Below are positions 12,101-24,800 of a DNA stretch of 64,000 bases, piece after piece. The first letter of the stretch is position 1. Each line of letters opens with the position of its first letter. Location of the stretch: the NCBI RefSeq assembly GCF_027579695.1, contig NC_083587.1, forward strand, positions 45,129,732 through 45,193,731. The letters are read 5' to 3'. The translations under genes were made by a program, and so were the position numbers. Under the pieces are notes generated by a model. That model searched no databases and was not told where the DNA came from. It worked only from the letters and a program-made list of their open reading frames with translations. The stretch is from Neoarius graeffei. Lineage: Eukaryota; Chordata; Actinopteri; Siluriformes; Ariidae.

Positions 12101-15100
12101 AGATGGGGAGACTGGTTTGTACACAAGCTCTGAAATTTACTCCCTGAAAACCTCCCTTGTATAACCATCTGGAAAATCAGAACTCACATGGTCGGGTCTT
12201 CAAGGACCAAAAGGTGGGATGATAAACGTGGGGTTCGAGGAGGACAAACCAATCATCAGCTCGCAGTTTCCAAAGCTGGAATGGAGCACTTTCCAAAATA
12301 TCAGTACCTGTGCACAAGATTTATATGGGAAATTTTTAAATGTAGTCAACTGCTAACAAACTTAATTTAGGTCTACTGTATTTTTTCATGACACTGGAAC
12401 AACTAAGAATAACCATGAGTAAGGCAGAAAGGAAATGTTGAAATAGAAAGTTAAAAATGCAAGCATAGAAGAGTTATATGAGCAGAGAGATGGTGATTAA
12501 ATTTACCTGAAGAAAAGAATGACAAAGAATGCTGAGTGGGAAAGGAGCGCCTCCCCAACAGCTGAAACCACTCATTATCCACTTCCTCTCTTTCTTTATA
12601 AGCAAGGGTCTCTCCACCTTTTAGTGTGTCCTTATCTGTGTGCACATCTGGCTGAGTAAGTGATTGTATCTTATAAACTTCACAAATCAGTGTATGACAC
12701 ACAATCATATTTAGGCTTGAATTGGTTCTAGACCGGGCGGCACGGTGGTGTAGTGGTTAGCGCTGTCGCCTCACAGCAAGAAGGTCCTGGGTTCGAGCCC
12801 CAGGGCCGGCAAGGGCCTTTCTGTGTGGAGTTTGCATGTTCTCCCCGTGTCCGCGTGGGTTTCCTCCGGGTGCTCCGGTTTCCCCCACAGTCCAAAGACA
12901 TGCAGGTTAGGTTAACTGGTGACTCTAAATTGACCGTAGGTGTGAATGTGAGTGTGAATGGTTGTCTGTGTCTATTTGTCAGCCCTGTGATGACCTGGCG
13001 ACTTGTCCAGGGTGTACCCCGCCTTTCGCCCGTAGTCAGCTGGGATAGGCTCCAGCTTGCCTGCGACCCTGTAGAAGGATAAAGCGGCTAGAGATAATGA
13101 GAGAGAGAGAGATGGTTCTAGACCGTTTCACTGGAGTCTACCTGGGCGATAAGTGGGCCATGATTCATCAGAGCCAAGCAGTTGGAACCAATCGTCAAAC
13201 TCAGTTCGGTTTGGGCGCTTCAAAGCCACAAGAAGGCTTTCTTTTGCTGGAAGAATAATTATTAACAGCAGTTGACATACAGATACTCTTACAAACACTG
13301 GACGATATTCAATGATGGCAACTTACACTCAGCCAAAACACCAAGAATCCAGAGATGTCTTTTTAAATTCTTACAAGAATCTGGATCATATCAGAAGCAT
13401 ATCTGGAATTTTTTTTTTTTGACAATGCTAAAAGGGTACCCAACATGGATTTCATCTGGGCTGCCAACTCTCACGCAATGAGCGTGAGACACACGCATTT
13501 GATTGTCTTCACACGCTCACACACCATACCTCTGATTTCTCACGCTAGAAAAAAATCTAGTTTATCTATCTAATCTAGGCTACCCATTGCGTTGCGCCAA
13601 CCACTTGCGATTGATCAATTATGCCTTACGCACGGCTAAACAGGCAGAGAGCTGTTCCCTTCTGTACACACTCCACTATGGTAGGTGGCGCATCTAATGA
13701 TGCTGCACTCGCCGGAAGTTGGATAATTGCCTACCGTCAATTTAGAGGAAGAGGAGGGAGAAGAAGGTATCCGAGTTGAAGACGGGTGTCTCAGACAGGT
13801 TTGTACATATGCACGCCAATGTGTGGTGTTACTGGCGTAATTATGAACTTATATAAAGTTTCTTAATCGTTTTAGCCTATAAGTGTTGTGAGAATATTTA
13901 ATGCCATTTCAAGAGCTGTGTACTAGGCATACTAAATCATTATAGGCCTACTGCCGTGCCACAGCCTCTATCTTCCCCAACAAGCAGCACGGGAGAGCAC
14001 CTCCTTAGCACATGTTTATTAAGGCACATTTTTAGTTTGTTTACTGTATGTTATCATACTTTATGACTTTATTTGAAGCCATACTGGAAATGTTGTAAAA
14101 TAAAGCAAGTAAGAGATAATATTACAAATGCAAGAAGAGCCATTAGCTGCCATACCTATTGTTTATTTACAGGGTATTTATTTTTAATTATTTATGATGT
14201 ATGTAATTGCTCAGTTAAAGTAAATAAAGCATGATCACCTGTAATATCAAAGAACTTGAACTTGTGAATAATTAAAAAAAAAAGACAGAGAACAATATAC
14301 TGAGGAGACAGGGTTTCAAAGAGGGCAAGACAGGTAGAGAATATTTGTCAGATAACAGGCCCTGACGAATGCTCTATTACTAATAAGAAACATAGATAAG
14401 AAATAAATTAATAAGAAATATATTAATATAGCTTATTTAAGTATGACCAAAATTTTTAAGCCCAACTTTTTGTGCACAGTCCCACCTATGGCCAAGGTTC
14501 AGCTTTTTGTGTTTCAATACTGTTCAAACTTAATCATTTTAATGTTTCTTGTAGCTCATGCACATTTTGCTTACTGTTTAAGCATTTTATTTGTTCTTTT
14601 GCTGTTGATATTTTTCCCCATGCCAATCTTCTGCTGAACCCAGTGGTGGGGAAAGCCCTTAAATGCATAATGAATAGTCAGTGAGGGACAATCTTATTTT
14701 TTGCAACAGTTATTAAAAGCTTAACATTTAGTTTCAATTCAGAAGGTGTTCAGGCTTAGCTGATGAAATATTTTCAAACATGAACTTGCCTTTAAATCTG
14801 AAACACAGGTCTATAGGGCTACAGGAACATTGGCAGTCATCTGTAGTTTTCTAGTGTGGGGGCTTTTAAGCCAAAACTTGGTGCTTTTGTTGGCCACAAG
14901 CTGAAGGCCTGGCAAGTCAGGGTGTGTAAGAATGTAGGTATGGCACAGCAGGCCACTCCAAAAATCCACCAGAATGCAGGAACATCTACTAAATCCAAAA
15001 TCTCACCCCCCCCCCCCCCCCCCCCCCGCCCCCATTGTCCATCTCCAGCTGGACGACCCACAAACAAAACACCAGAATGCAGGGGGACAAGTGAATATCA

Positions 15101-18100
15101 AACTGAATACAAAATTCCCACTTACTGCATGGTGTGCGGAAAAATTTTGCCGTCGACCCCCCCCCCAAAAAAAATCTCACTCCAAGGAATTTCGAAAAGT
15201 TGGCAGCCCTGATTTCATCATATATGGGTCACAGTTTGAAATATCTACAGGCGACATGGTGGTGTTGTGGTTCGCACTGTCACCTTACAGCAAGAAGGTT
15301 CTGGGTTCAAGCCCAGTGGCTGACAGGGGCCTTTCTGTGTGGAGTTTGCATGTTCTCCCAGTGTCTGCGCAGGTTTCCTCTGGGTGCTCCGGAAATTAGG
15401 CTAACTGGCTACTCTAAATGGTCCATAGGTGTGAATGGTTGTTTCCCAAGCCCGGAAATGGGAGGGTTGTGGCAGGAAGGGCATCTGGTGTAAAACTATG
15501 CTCCAATTAATATGGATCAATAGGGTCCACATGGCTGGAAGAAGTGAGTAAATGAATTTGAAATATCTTGGCAAAACCATCTCTGGATTCTGGGGTATTT
15601 TGTGCAGTGTTACACAGGGATACTTATGCAGAGAAATTTATGCATATTCAGAGGTGGGTTAAGCACCTTAAGTTGATATTCTGGATGTACCACTCAGATT
15701 ATGCAAATCACCTACAGTACATGTAGTTCAGGCCTTTGTGGTTGCCAGAGGTTTTCTTGAACAGAACATCCAAGGCAGCATTTCTCAGTAACATCTAGAC
15801 CTATGCCTTTTCAAACAAGTACTTGCCTTTAAGCCCAAAAAGGATTCAGTTTGCAATTTCAGTATTAAATTTCAATGCTCACCCTTAACTCAACTCTGAA
15901 TACACTTCATTATGACAGGTCCCTACAAACACAGACAGACAAACACTCACCTTTTCTCTTGATAGCTGATCGTGAGAAGCGTGGAGCTGGTCGATTGATG
16001 GTAGAGCTTGCCTCTCGAGATTCTGCATGAGTGAGCCCACGGAAACGAAACCTATTATCCAAGTGTAGCAGCCCCTCTGGGGCCTTGTCTAGGTCCCTAA
16101 GATATGAATGATAATTAAATATTGTTAAATATTGATTTACATGTCTATAAGGGTGTAGTACTTCATGGTTTCTGTCATTTCAACTGCAGCAGAAGCTTGA
16201 TTAAGATAAATTACTTACTATGTTGTAATTAGGGTTCCTTTGAGGACTACTCCATATTATGACACTTATGGCTGTGTATAACTGTATATTTAACAATTAT
16301 TACATGAAATCGAGTCATACATGAGCCGATAGCTGATGAGGTGCATAACGCTGAGTTGGCTATAAGCCATGTACGACGAGATTGAGTGGAATAACTGTTT
16401 TATTATATCCGCATTCACTGGATTTTGAGAAATGGAGCATTTTTATTTTTAATTTTTGCAAATTCAATAAATAAAAACTTTATACAAAATGTCCAACAAA
16501 ATCATTTCCATTTAGAATGTAAACAAACCGGCAAAATGACAGTAGCAATGACTGAAAAATGCTATAATAATAATTTTTGAAAAATAAAAAAACATGTTCT
16601 GACCATTAAATACTTTATCATATTTTGTTGGGTTTTTTTTTTTTTTGGGGGGGGGGGGGAGGGTTTCTTCTTTTTTCTTCTTCTTTAGGGTTTTTTGGTG
16701 GTTGGCAAACCAACTTAAAGGTGCATTACCGCCACCAACTGGGCTGGAGTGTGGAACAGGTGATATTGGGGAAATAAAACTATATTCTTTCAGCTACTTC
16801 TGTTTCTTTTAAATACTTGATAATTTTGGGGGGTTTGTTTTCGAGTAGAGTTTTTATTTCATCCTCGGTTGGTTCAGCAACACGCTCCACCATTTTGTTT
16901 TTCTCTACTCACGGTATATGAGCTGATAGCCTAGTAGTAGAGTAGCCAATCAGAGTGCATTTGCTCATATCCAGTGAATGTGGATAGAATAAAACCAGAT
17001 ATAAAATTGCTACCTGAAGAAGGCATGATGCTCCAGAGCATTTTTCCACAGGCATTTGCAGGCACGGTAGCTGGGCAGACTGAATTTGAAGGTATTTTCA
17101 GACGCATCCTGATTTGGATCCAAAGAGAATCACTTAAGTATTCACCATTTCATATACAAGATAAATGTCTACTAAATTATCATGAGTGAAATATACTAAG
17201 TAACTTTAAAAACGCACAATGGAATTCAACACGATATCACTTTAGATCCATGCATATATTTGAAATTTATGATATTGTATGTAATGCACACACATCTTGA
17301 AACATCGATAAAGGACATTTATTGTCAAACTCAAGAATTAATTCACAATAAAAAAATTCAAAGTGACAGTTGGTCCATGTTCGGACTGTCATGCTGGAGA
17401 TTCTGGGTCTGTGTCGTCCAGGGGTCTCAGCAGCAGTGACTGAGGGTGTCAGGAATCTGTCATGGAGGTGAGCTAGCCTGATGTGCTGATCCTGAACTGG
17501 CGTCGTGACTCGAGGCTGACCAGGGCGTGGACGATCCCTGGTGCTCCCTGTCTGTCTGTAACGCTGACTCAAACGGGAAATGGTCGAATGATGAACACCG
17601 AAGTGCCGGGCGACCTCTGTCTGTGTACTTCCGGCACGCAACATCCCGATGGCCTGTTCATGTTGATTTTGGCTTAGGCGTGGCATCTTCAATAATGACA
17701 ATTTTCCCATCATTTCCCCCGGGTATTTATAGGCAAGATTGTGTGTGTACAGTGTATGCAAAATTTGTTTGAAAATTAAAGCCTGTCCATGTCATTGACT
17801 ACCCGAGTCATATTGTACGTTATTGAGTACAACTCCCTTAAATTCTGATTTGAGCACAGATTTGGAACTTATTCGGGCGGAACGAAGTTATTTTTCCATT
17901 GTGATATATTTCTTTTCTTCTTGAGATAAACTCAGCACGAATTCAGCAAGTTTTATCAATGTGCGTTTTTAAAGTTACTTAGTGTAGATTGGTAAACTCT
18001 AATTCTCCGGGTTTCCCCCATCATCATCATCATCATCATCATCAATCTTATACTCGAGTATATACTGCTAAATAAATACACTTGTTCCTCAAGTGTCTTT

Positions 18101-21100
18101 GGAAAGTCATGCTATTAGCCAGGTGTGTTTGAGTTTCCCAAACACTATGTAAAGAAATAATATTTATTTTTTTGTAATCACATCATGCTCCAGAAGAGTT
18201 TCCTTCTTGAGCCAGCATTTTACGAGCGTGATACACTTGCTTGAGTACCTCCAAGTTGGAAATCCTGGCATGGAAGTTGCTGTGTCTGAAAGACATATTC
18301 AGAACTCTAGGCCATATGAAAATATGTTTCTTTTCCTCATCTTCATCCTCATACACCACAAATCCATCAGCACATACCCCCAGCATCACATCTCCTCCAC
18401 TGGCATCCTATACACACAGCCCGATAAGCACAAACAAATCGAATAATACATTTACATATAATATATTTACACAAAGAAACACAGTGGGGAACTTATTCCA
18501 GTATGAGTAAACAAATTTCCTCATGCTACCTTAGCAGGATGCAGGTGTACTCCGTACAGGTCGAGCGTCCTGACATTCTGCAGGAAAAGCCGATCTGCTT
18601 GAGCAGGACTCATGGATCTGCGTTGACACATACACAAAATTGATTTGTGTGTCTTTGTCATTTTCTTCATACTATATCCTTTTTTTTTAATATCCAGTAC
18701 TGTGCAAAAGTCTTAAGCACCCTATTTTTTCATACAAACTTTGTTAGTTATAGATTTCTGTTTTATGACTTCAGTACAAAAACATTTTAGAGTCCAAACG
18801 TTCGTTTTCCAGCATAAAATTAAACGTTACAGAAAAAAAAGGTTGTATCTCATCTCATTACCTCTAGCCGCTTTATCCTTCTACAGGGTCGCAGGCAAGC
18901 TGGAGCCTATCCCAGCTGACTATGGGCGAAAGGCGGGGTACACCCTGGACAAGTTGCCAGGTCATCACAGGGCTGACACATAGACACAGACAACCATTCA
19001 CACTCACATTCACACCTACGGTCAATTTAGAGTCACCAGTTAACCTAACCTGTATGTCTTTGGACTGTGGGGGAAACCGGAGCACCCGGAGGAAACCCAA
19101 GTGGACACGGGGAGAACATGCAAACTCCACACAGAAAGGCCCTCGCCAGCCATGGGGCTCGAACCCAGGACCTTCTTGCTGTGAGGCGACAGCGCTAACC
19201 ACTACACCACCGTGCCGCCCAAGGTTGTCTCTGAGCAGCATATTATGTAAGAGAGCACTTTTCAGATTAAAAAAGAAAACATAATGAAGGTTACTGGGTT
19301 TTGGTGCAAAATTAAGAAGCGAGTGTGACAGCCAAAGTGTCCAGAAGAACTGTGGCTGGTTCTGAAAGATGCTCAATAAAACCTACAGCTCATTTCCTTA
19401 TAAACCTGCACTCATTGTACCTGAGACTACTATTTTTTTTAAAAAAGCAAAGGGTCATCTCACACCACATATTGACTTTGTTTCATTTATTATGGCTTAC
19501 TGCTGTTTATAGTATTTTCTTTTAACGCTGAAACATTTCGGTTCATTATTTTTAAGCCATTTTTGGTCTACAGCATTTCTTTACATGTGCCTAAGACTAT
19601 TGCACAGTACTATATACCGTACATTTTATATTCTAATTGGTATGTTTGTGGATAACGCAAATACTTGAGTGTACGATGCAGCTCTGTCACTTTCTCTTCC
19701 AGCTCTGGAGTCTGACTGGGCCCAAGGGGAATGCTACTGAAGAACTCTTTCCCATGTAGTTCAGGGTTATAATCCCCAAATTCTGACTGGATCACGTATG
19801 ATCCCAAAACTGCCAACATGTCAGACGGACAGGGCAGACGGTCGGTCAGGATGTCTTTCCTTAGCTGAAGACACAGTAAGTATCTGAGGAAAAAAGGACA
19901 ATGTAAAATTAATAAATAAATTGAGCACATTGCTTATACACACTATAACAACGTGCAAACATTCTCAGGAACTGAAACATGTTGAAACAGCCTGAACAAC
20001 TTTTCCTGAAGCTTGATGAGTGTTGATGTGTTTATAGTTTCTCTCTCTATACGGGAGCCAAATATTCAGAGAATTATACAACAGACATTTTGACACTGTA
20101 AATGTGTTTTACTGGTATTTATTTTCTTTTTTACTGGACAGAAAAGGCAGCTTTTTTAAAATAAATGAGACAAAACAGACTTTATTGGTTGGTACATTTC
20201 AGTTTAGGATGGGTGATATTTAGAGTTTAAATGCTGTAATATGTACAGTGGGGTCCAAAAGTCTGAGACTACTAGTGAAAATGCTCCTATTTTCCATTAT
20301 TTTGTAATTTAATACAACGATTTCCATTCCCGATGATATCATTTACTTGAACAACTTGAGCGAAAAGTAGATTCTCTGAAATCGTTGCATGGATTTCAGA
20401 GTTTTAAGGTAATACTGCATTACTCTGTCCACTTTGCTCTAATGAGAGTGTGCACTCGAGCTGGCATGGACTCCACAAGTTTGTGCAGAACCTTATGATC
20501 CATTTTAGATCAAATCCATTGAAGTGTCATCTGAACACATGCTTCAGCAGAACAGATGATAAGCATGAGGAAAATCTGGCCTTTTATACAAAACAGTTCA
20601 CATGGTAAATATCACATTTGCTTACTTTTAAATAGGGCCCTAGAAAGTGCAGATTAAATATTAAATATTCAAGATATTCAACATTTACTTTCTTTGCTTA
20701 AATTTTTTTTTCAAAATTAAAAAAAAAAACCCTTCTATTTTCCCCCCCAATTTTAAATGAAAACAAAATCCCAGATTTTCAGTGTCGTTTCAAACTTTGG
20801 GACCCCACTGTGAGGCAATGGAAAAGCTAATGGTGTTAAGTGTACCCATGTGTGGGCAGGTTATTATACAGTGGTGCTTGAAAGTTTGGGAACCTTTTAG
20901 AATTTTCTATATTTCTGCATAAATATGACCTAAAACATCATCAGATTTTCACACAAGTCCTAAACGTAGATAAAGAGAACCCAGTTAAACAAATGAGACA
21001 AAAATATTATACTTGGTCATTTATTTATTGAGGAAAATGATCCAATATTACATATCTGTGAGTGGCAAAAGTATGTGAACCTCTAGGATTAGCAGTTAAT

Positions 21101-21840
21101 TTGAAGGTGAAATTAGAGTCAGGTGTTTTCAATCAATGGGACGACAATCAGGTGTGAGTGGGCACCCTGTTTTATTTAAAGAACAGGGATCTATCAAAGT
21201 CTGATCTTCACAACACATGTTTGTGGAAGTGTATCATGGCACGAACAAAGGAGATTTCTGAGGACCTCAGAAAAAGCATTGTTGATGCTCAGGGTTGCAA
21301 GGAGAAAGCCACTGCTCTCCAAAAAGAACATTGCTGCTCATCTGCAGTTTGCTAAAGATCATGTGGACAAGCCAGAAGGCTATTAGAAAAATGTTTTGTG
21401 GACGGATGAGACCAAAATAGAACTATTTGGTTTAAATGAGAAGCATTATGTTTGGAAAAAGGAAAACACTGCATTCCAGCATAAGAACCTTATCCCATCT
21501 GTGAAACATGGTGGTGGTAGTATCATGGTTTGGGCCTGTTTTGCTGCATCTGGGCCAGGATGGCTTGCCATCGTTGATGGAACAATGAATTCTGAATAAC
21601 AGCGAATTCTAAATTCAAAGACATATGGTTAAGTTAATATGGGACGGCCTTGGGCTGAGGTGCCCTTGAGCGAGGCACCTACCTCCCAACTGCTCCCCGG
21701 GTGCTGTTAGCATGGCTGCCCACTGCTCTGGGTATGTGTGTGTGCTCATTGCTCACATGTGTGTGCATGTGTGTGTTCACTGCTTCAGATGGGTTCAATG
21801 CAGAGAGGAATTTCACAAGTGTGTGATGAATAAAGTTGTG

Positions 21841-21886
<46 letters not shown>

Positions 21887-24800
21887 AATGGAAAATGTCA
21901 GGATATCTGTCCATGAACTGTATCTCAAGAGAAGGTGGGTCATGCAGCAAGACAACGACCCTAAGCACACAAGTCGTTCTACCAAAGAATGGTTAAAGAA
22001 GAATAAAGTTAATGTTTTGGAATGGCCAAGTCAAAGTCCTGACCTTAATCCAATCGAAATGTTGTGGAAGGACCTGAAGCGAGCAGTTCATGTGAGGAAA
22101 CCCACCAACATCCCAGAGTTGAAGCTGTTCTGTACGGAGGAATGGGCTAAAATTCCTCCAAGCCGGTGTGCAGGACTGATCAACAGTTACCAAAAACATT
22201 TAGTTGCAGTTATTGCTGCACAAGGGGGTCACACCAGATACTGAAAGCAAAGGTTCATATACTTTTGCCACTCACAGATATGTAATATTGGATCATTTTC
22301 CTCAATAAATAAATGACCAAGTATAATATTTTTGTCTCATTTGTTTAACTGGGTTCTCTTTATCTACTTTTAGGACTTGTGTGAAAATCTGATGATGTTT
22401 TAGGTCATATTTATGCAGAAATATAGAAAATTCTAAAGGGTTCACAAACTTTCAAGCACCACTGTATCTTGGCGGGGACCAAATGTACCCATAAGAATAG
22501 GGATATCTGACAGTTTTGATTGCTTTTTTCCCCTCCCAAAAACTGCACAAACTAAAAGAGCCAAAAGATTTATTGGTTAATGAGGCTAAGATTAAGGTTA
22601 GGGGTGGGTCTATGCCCCTCCTAGAACTGCCACCTTATTGTGGTGGAGGGGTTTGTGTGCTTGAATGATCCTAGGAGCTATGTTGTCGGGGGCATTATGC
22701 CCCTGTTAGGGTTTCCCAAGGCAGACAGGTCCTAGGTGACAGGCCAGACCAAGAGCAGTTCACCAAAAAACCCCTATGGAGAAAAAATCCAGGACCGTGA
22801 CGTCGCCCGGTAGGACGCAGCCGGGGCCCCACCCTGGAGCCAGGCCCGGGGTTGGGGCTCGTATGCGAGCGCTTGGTGGCCGGGCCTTTGCTCATGGGGC
22901 CCGGCCGGGCTCAGCCCGAAGAGGTGACGTGGGCCCGACCTCCTGTGGGTTCACCACCCACAGAGGTAGCAGTAGGGGTTTGGTGCAGTGTGGATTGGGT
23001 GGCAGTCGAAGGCAGGGGCCTCGACGACCTGATCCCCGGACACAGCGGCTGGCTGTTGGGACATGGAATGTCACTTCGCTGGGGGGGAAGGAGCCTGAGC
23101 TTGTGCAGGAGGTTGAGAGGTACCGGCTAGAGATAGTCGGGCTTACCTCCACGCACAGCTTGGGCTCTGGAACCCAGCTCCTCGAGAGGGGCTGGACTTT
23201 CCACTTCTCTGGAGTCGCCCGTGGTGAGCGGCGGCGGGCTGGTGTGGGCTTCCTTATAGCTCCCCAGCTCAGCCGCCATGTGTTGGAGTTTACCCCAGTG
23301 AACGAGAGGGTCGCCTCTCTGCGCCTTCGGATTGGGGAGAGGGCTCTTGCTGTTGTTTGTGCCTACGGGCCAAATAGCACTATAGAGTATCCGGCCTTCT
23401 TGGAGTCCCTGGGAGAGGTACTGAGGGGTGCTCAGACTAGGGACTCCATTGTGCTACTGGGGGACTTCAATGCTCACGTGGGCGATGACAGTGACACCTG
23501 GAGGGGCGTGGTTGGGAGGAACGGCCTCCCCGATCTGAACCCGAGTGGTGTTTTGTTATTGGACTTCTGTGCTAGTCACAGTTTGTCCATAACGAACACC
23601 ATGTTCGAGCATAGGGGTGTCCATAAGTGCACGTGGCACCAGGACACCTTAGGTCGGAGGTCGATGATCGACTTTGTAGTCGTGTCATCTGATCTCCGAC
23701 CCTATGTCTTGGACACTCGGGTGAAGAGAGGGGCTGAGTTGTCAACTGATCACCACCTGGTGGTGAGTTGGATCCGCTGGCGGAGGAGGAAGCTGGACAG
23801 ACCTGGCAGGCCCAAACGTATGGTGAGGGTCTGCTGGGAACGTCTGGCCGAGCACTCTGTTGGGGAGGTCTTTAACTCCCACCTCCGGGAGAGCTTTTCC
23901 CAGCTTCCGAGGGAGGCGGGGGACATTGAGTCTGAGTGGACCATGTTCTCTACCTCCATTGTGGATGCAGCTGTTCGGAGCTGTGGCCGCAAGGTCTCCG
24001 GTGCCTGTCGTGGCGGCAATCCCCGAACCCAGTGGTGGACACCGGAAGTAAGGGATGCCGTCAAGCTGAAGAAGGAGTCCTATCGGGCCATGTTGACCTC
24101 CGGGACTCCTGAGGCAGCCGACGGGTATCGGCAGGCCAGGCGTGCTGCAGCTCGGGCAGTTGCGGAGGCAAAAACTCGGAACTGGGAGGAGTTCGGGGAG
24201 GCCATGGAGAAGGACTATCGGTCGGCCTCGAAGAAATCCTGGCAAACCGTCCGGCACCTCAGGAGGGGGAAGCAGTACTCTGCCAACACTGTTTACAGTG
24301 CGGGTGGGGAGCTGTTGACCTCGACTGGGGACATTGTCGGGCGGTGGAAGGAATACTTTGAGGATCTCCTCAATCCCACCGTCATGTCTTCCACTGAGGA
24401 GACTGAGGCTGATGACTCAGAGGTGGACTCGTCCATTACCCAAGCCGAAGTCACTGAGGTGGTTTGCAAGCTCCTCGGTGGCAAGGCACCGGGGGTGGAT
24501 GAGATCCGCCCTGAGTATCTCAAGTCTCTGGATGTTGTGGGGCTGTCTTGGTTGACACGCCTCTGCAACATCGCGTGGCGGTCGGGGACAGTGCCTCTGG
24601 AGTGGCAGACTGGGGTGGTGGTCCCTCTTTTTAAGAAAGGGGACCGGAGAGTGTGCTCCAATTATAGGGGAATCACACTTCTCAGCCTCCCAGGGAAAGT
24701 TTACTCCAGGGTACTGGAGAGGAGAATTCGACCAATAGTCGAACCTCGGATCCAGGAGGAACAATGCGGTTTTCGTCCTGGTCGCGGAACACTGGACCAG

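Larger units (their letters stand above)
20869..22464 (+). mobile_element. Tc1-like transposon (family h), split by a SINE fragment
   Basis: Ends CAGTGGTGCTTGAAAGTTTG / AACTTTCAAGCACCACTG next to TA. Transposase relic on the plus strand. A 5'-truncated family B SINE ending in a long (CTTT)n tract sits at 21611-21887. The 89 bp after its right end recur beside a related copy at 32.5 kb. Confidence 0.9.

Noticed and set aside
12735-12800. tRNA gene from the A/B-box-like sequence
   Set aside because: It is the head of a SINE with a target duplication. The cloverleaf is not kept and the same head occurs many times in the window.
12753-13082. Open frames of 95-190 codons reading [20 protein letters not shown] or its reverse
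   Set aside because: The same frames appear in every family A SINE on either strand (3.6, 12.8, 18.9, 29.4, 37.9, 39.2, 55.3 kb), so they are SINE translations.
14837-15493. Frames around the poly-C tract with poly-Pro or poly-Gly
   Set aside because: Created by the homopolymer inside a non-coding hAT-like element and the following SINE.
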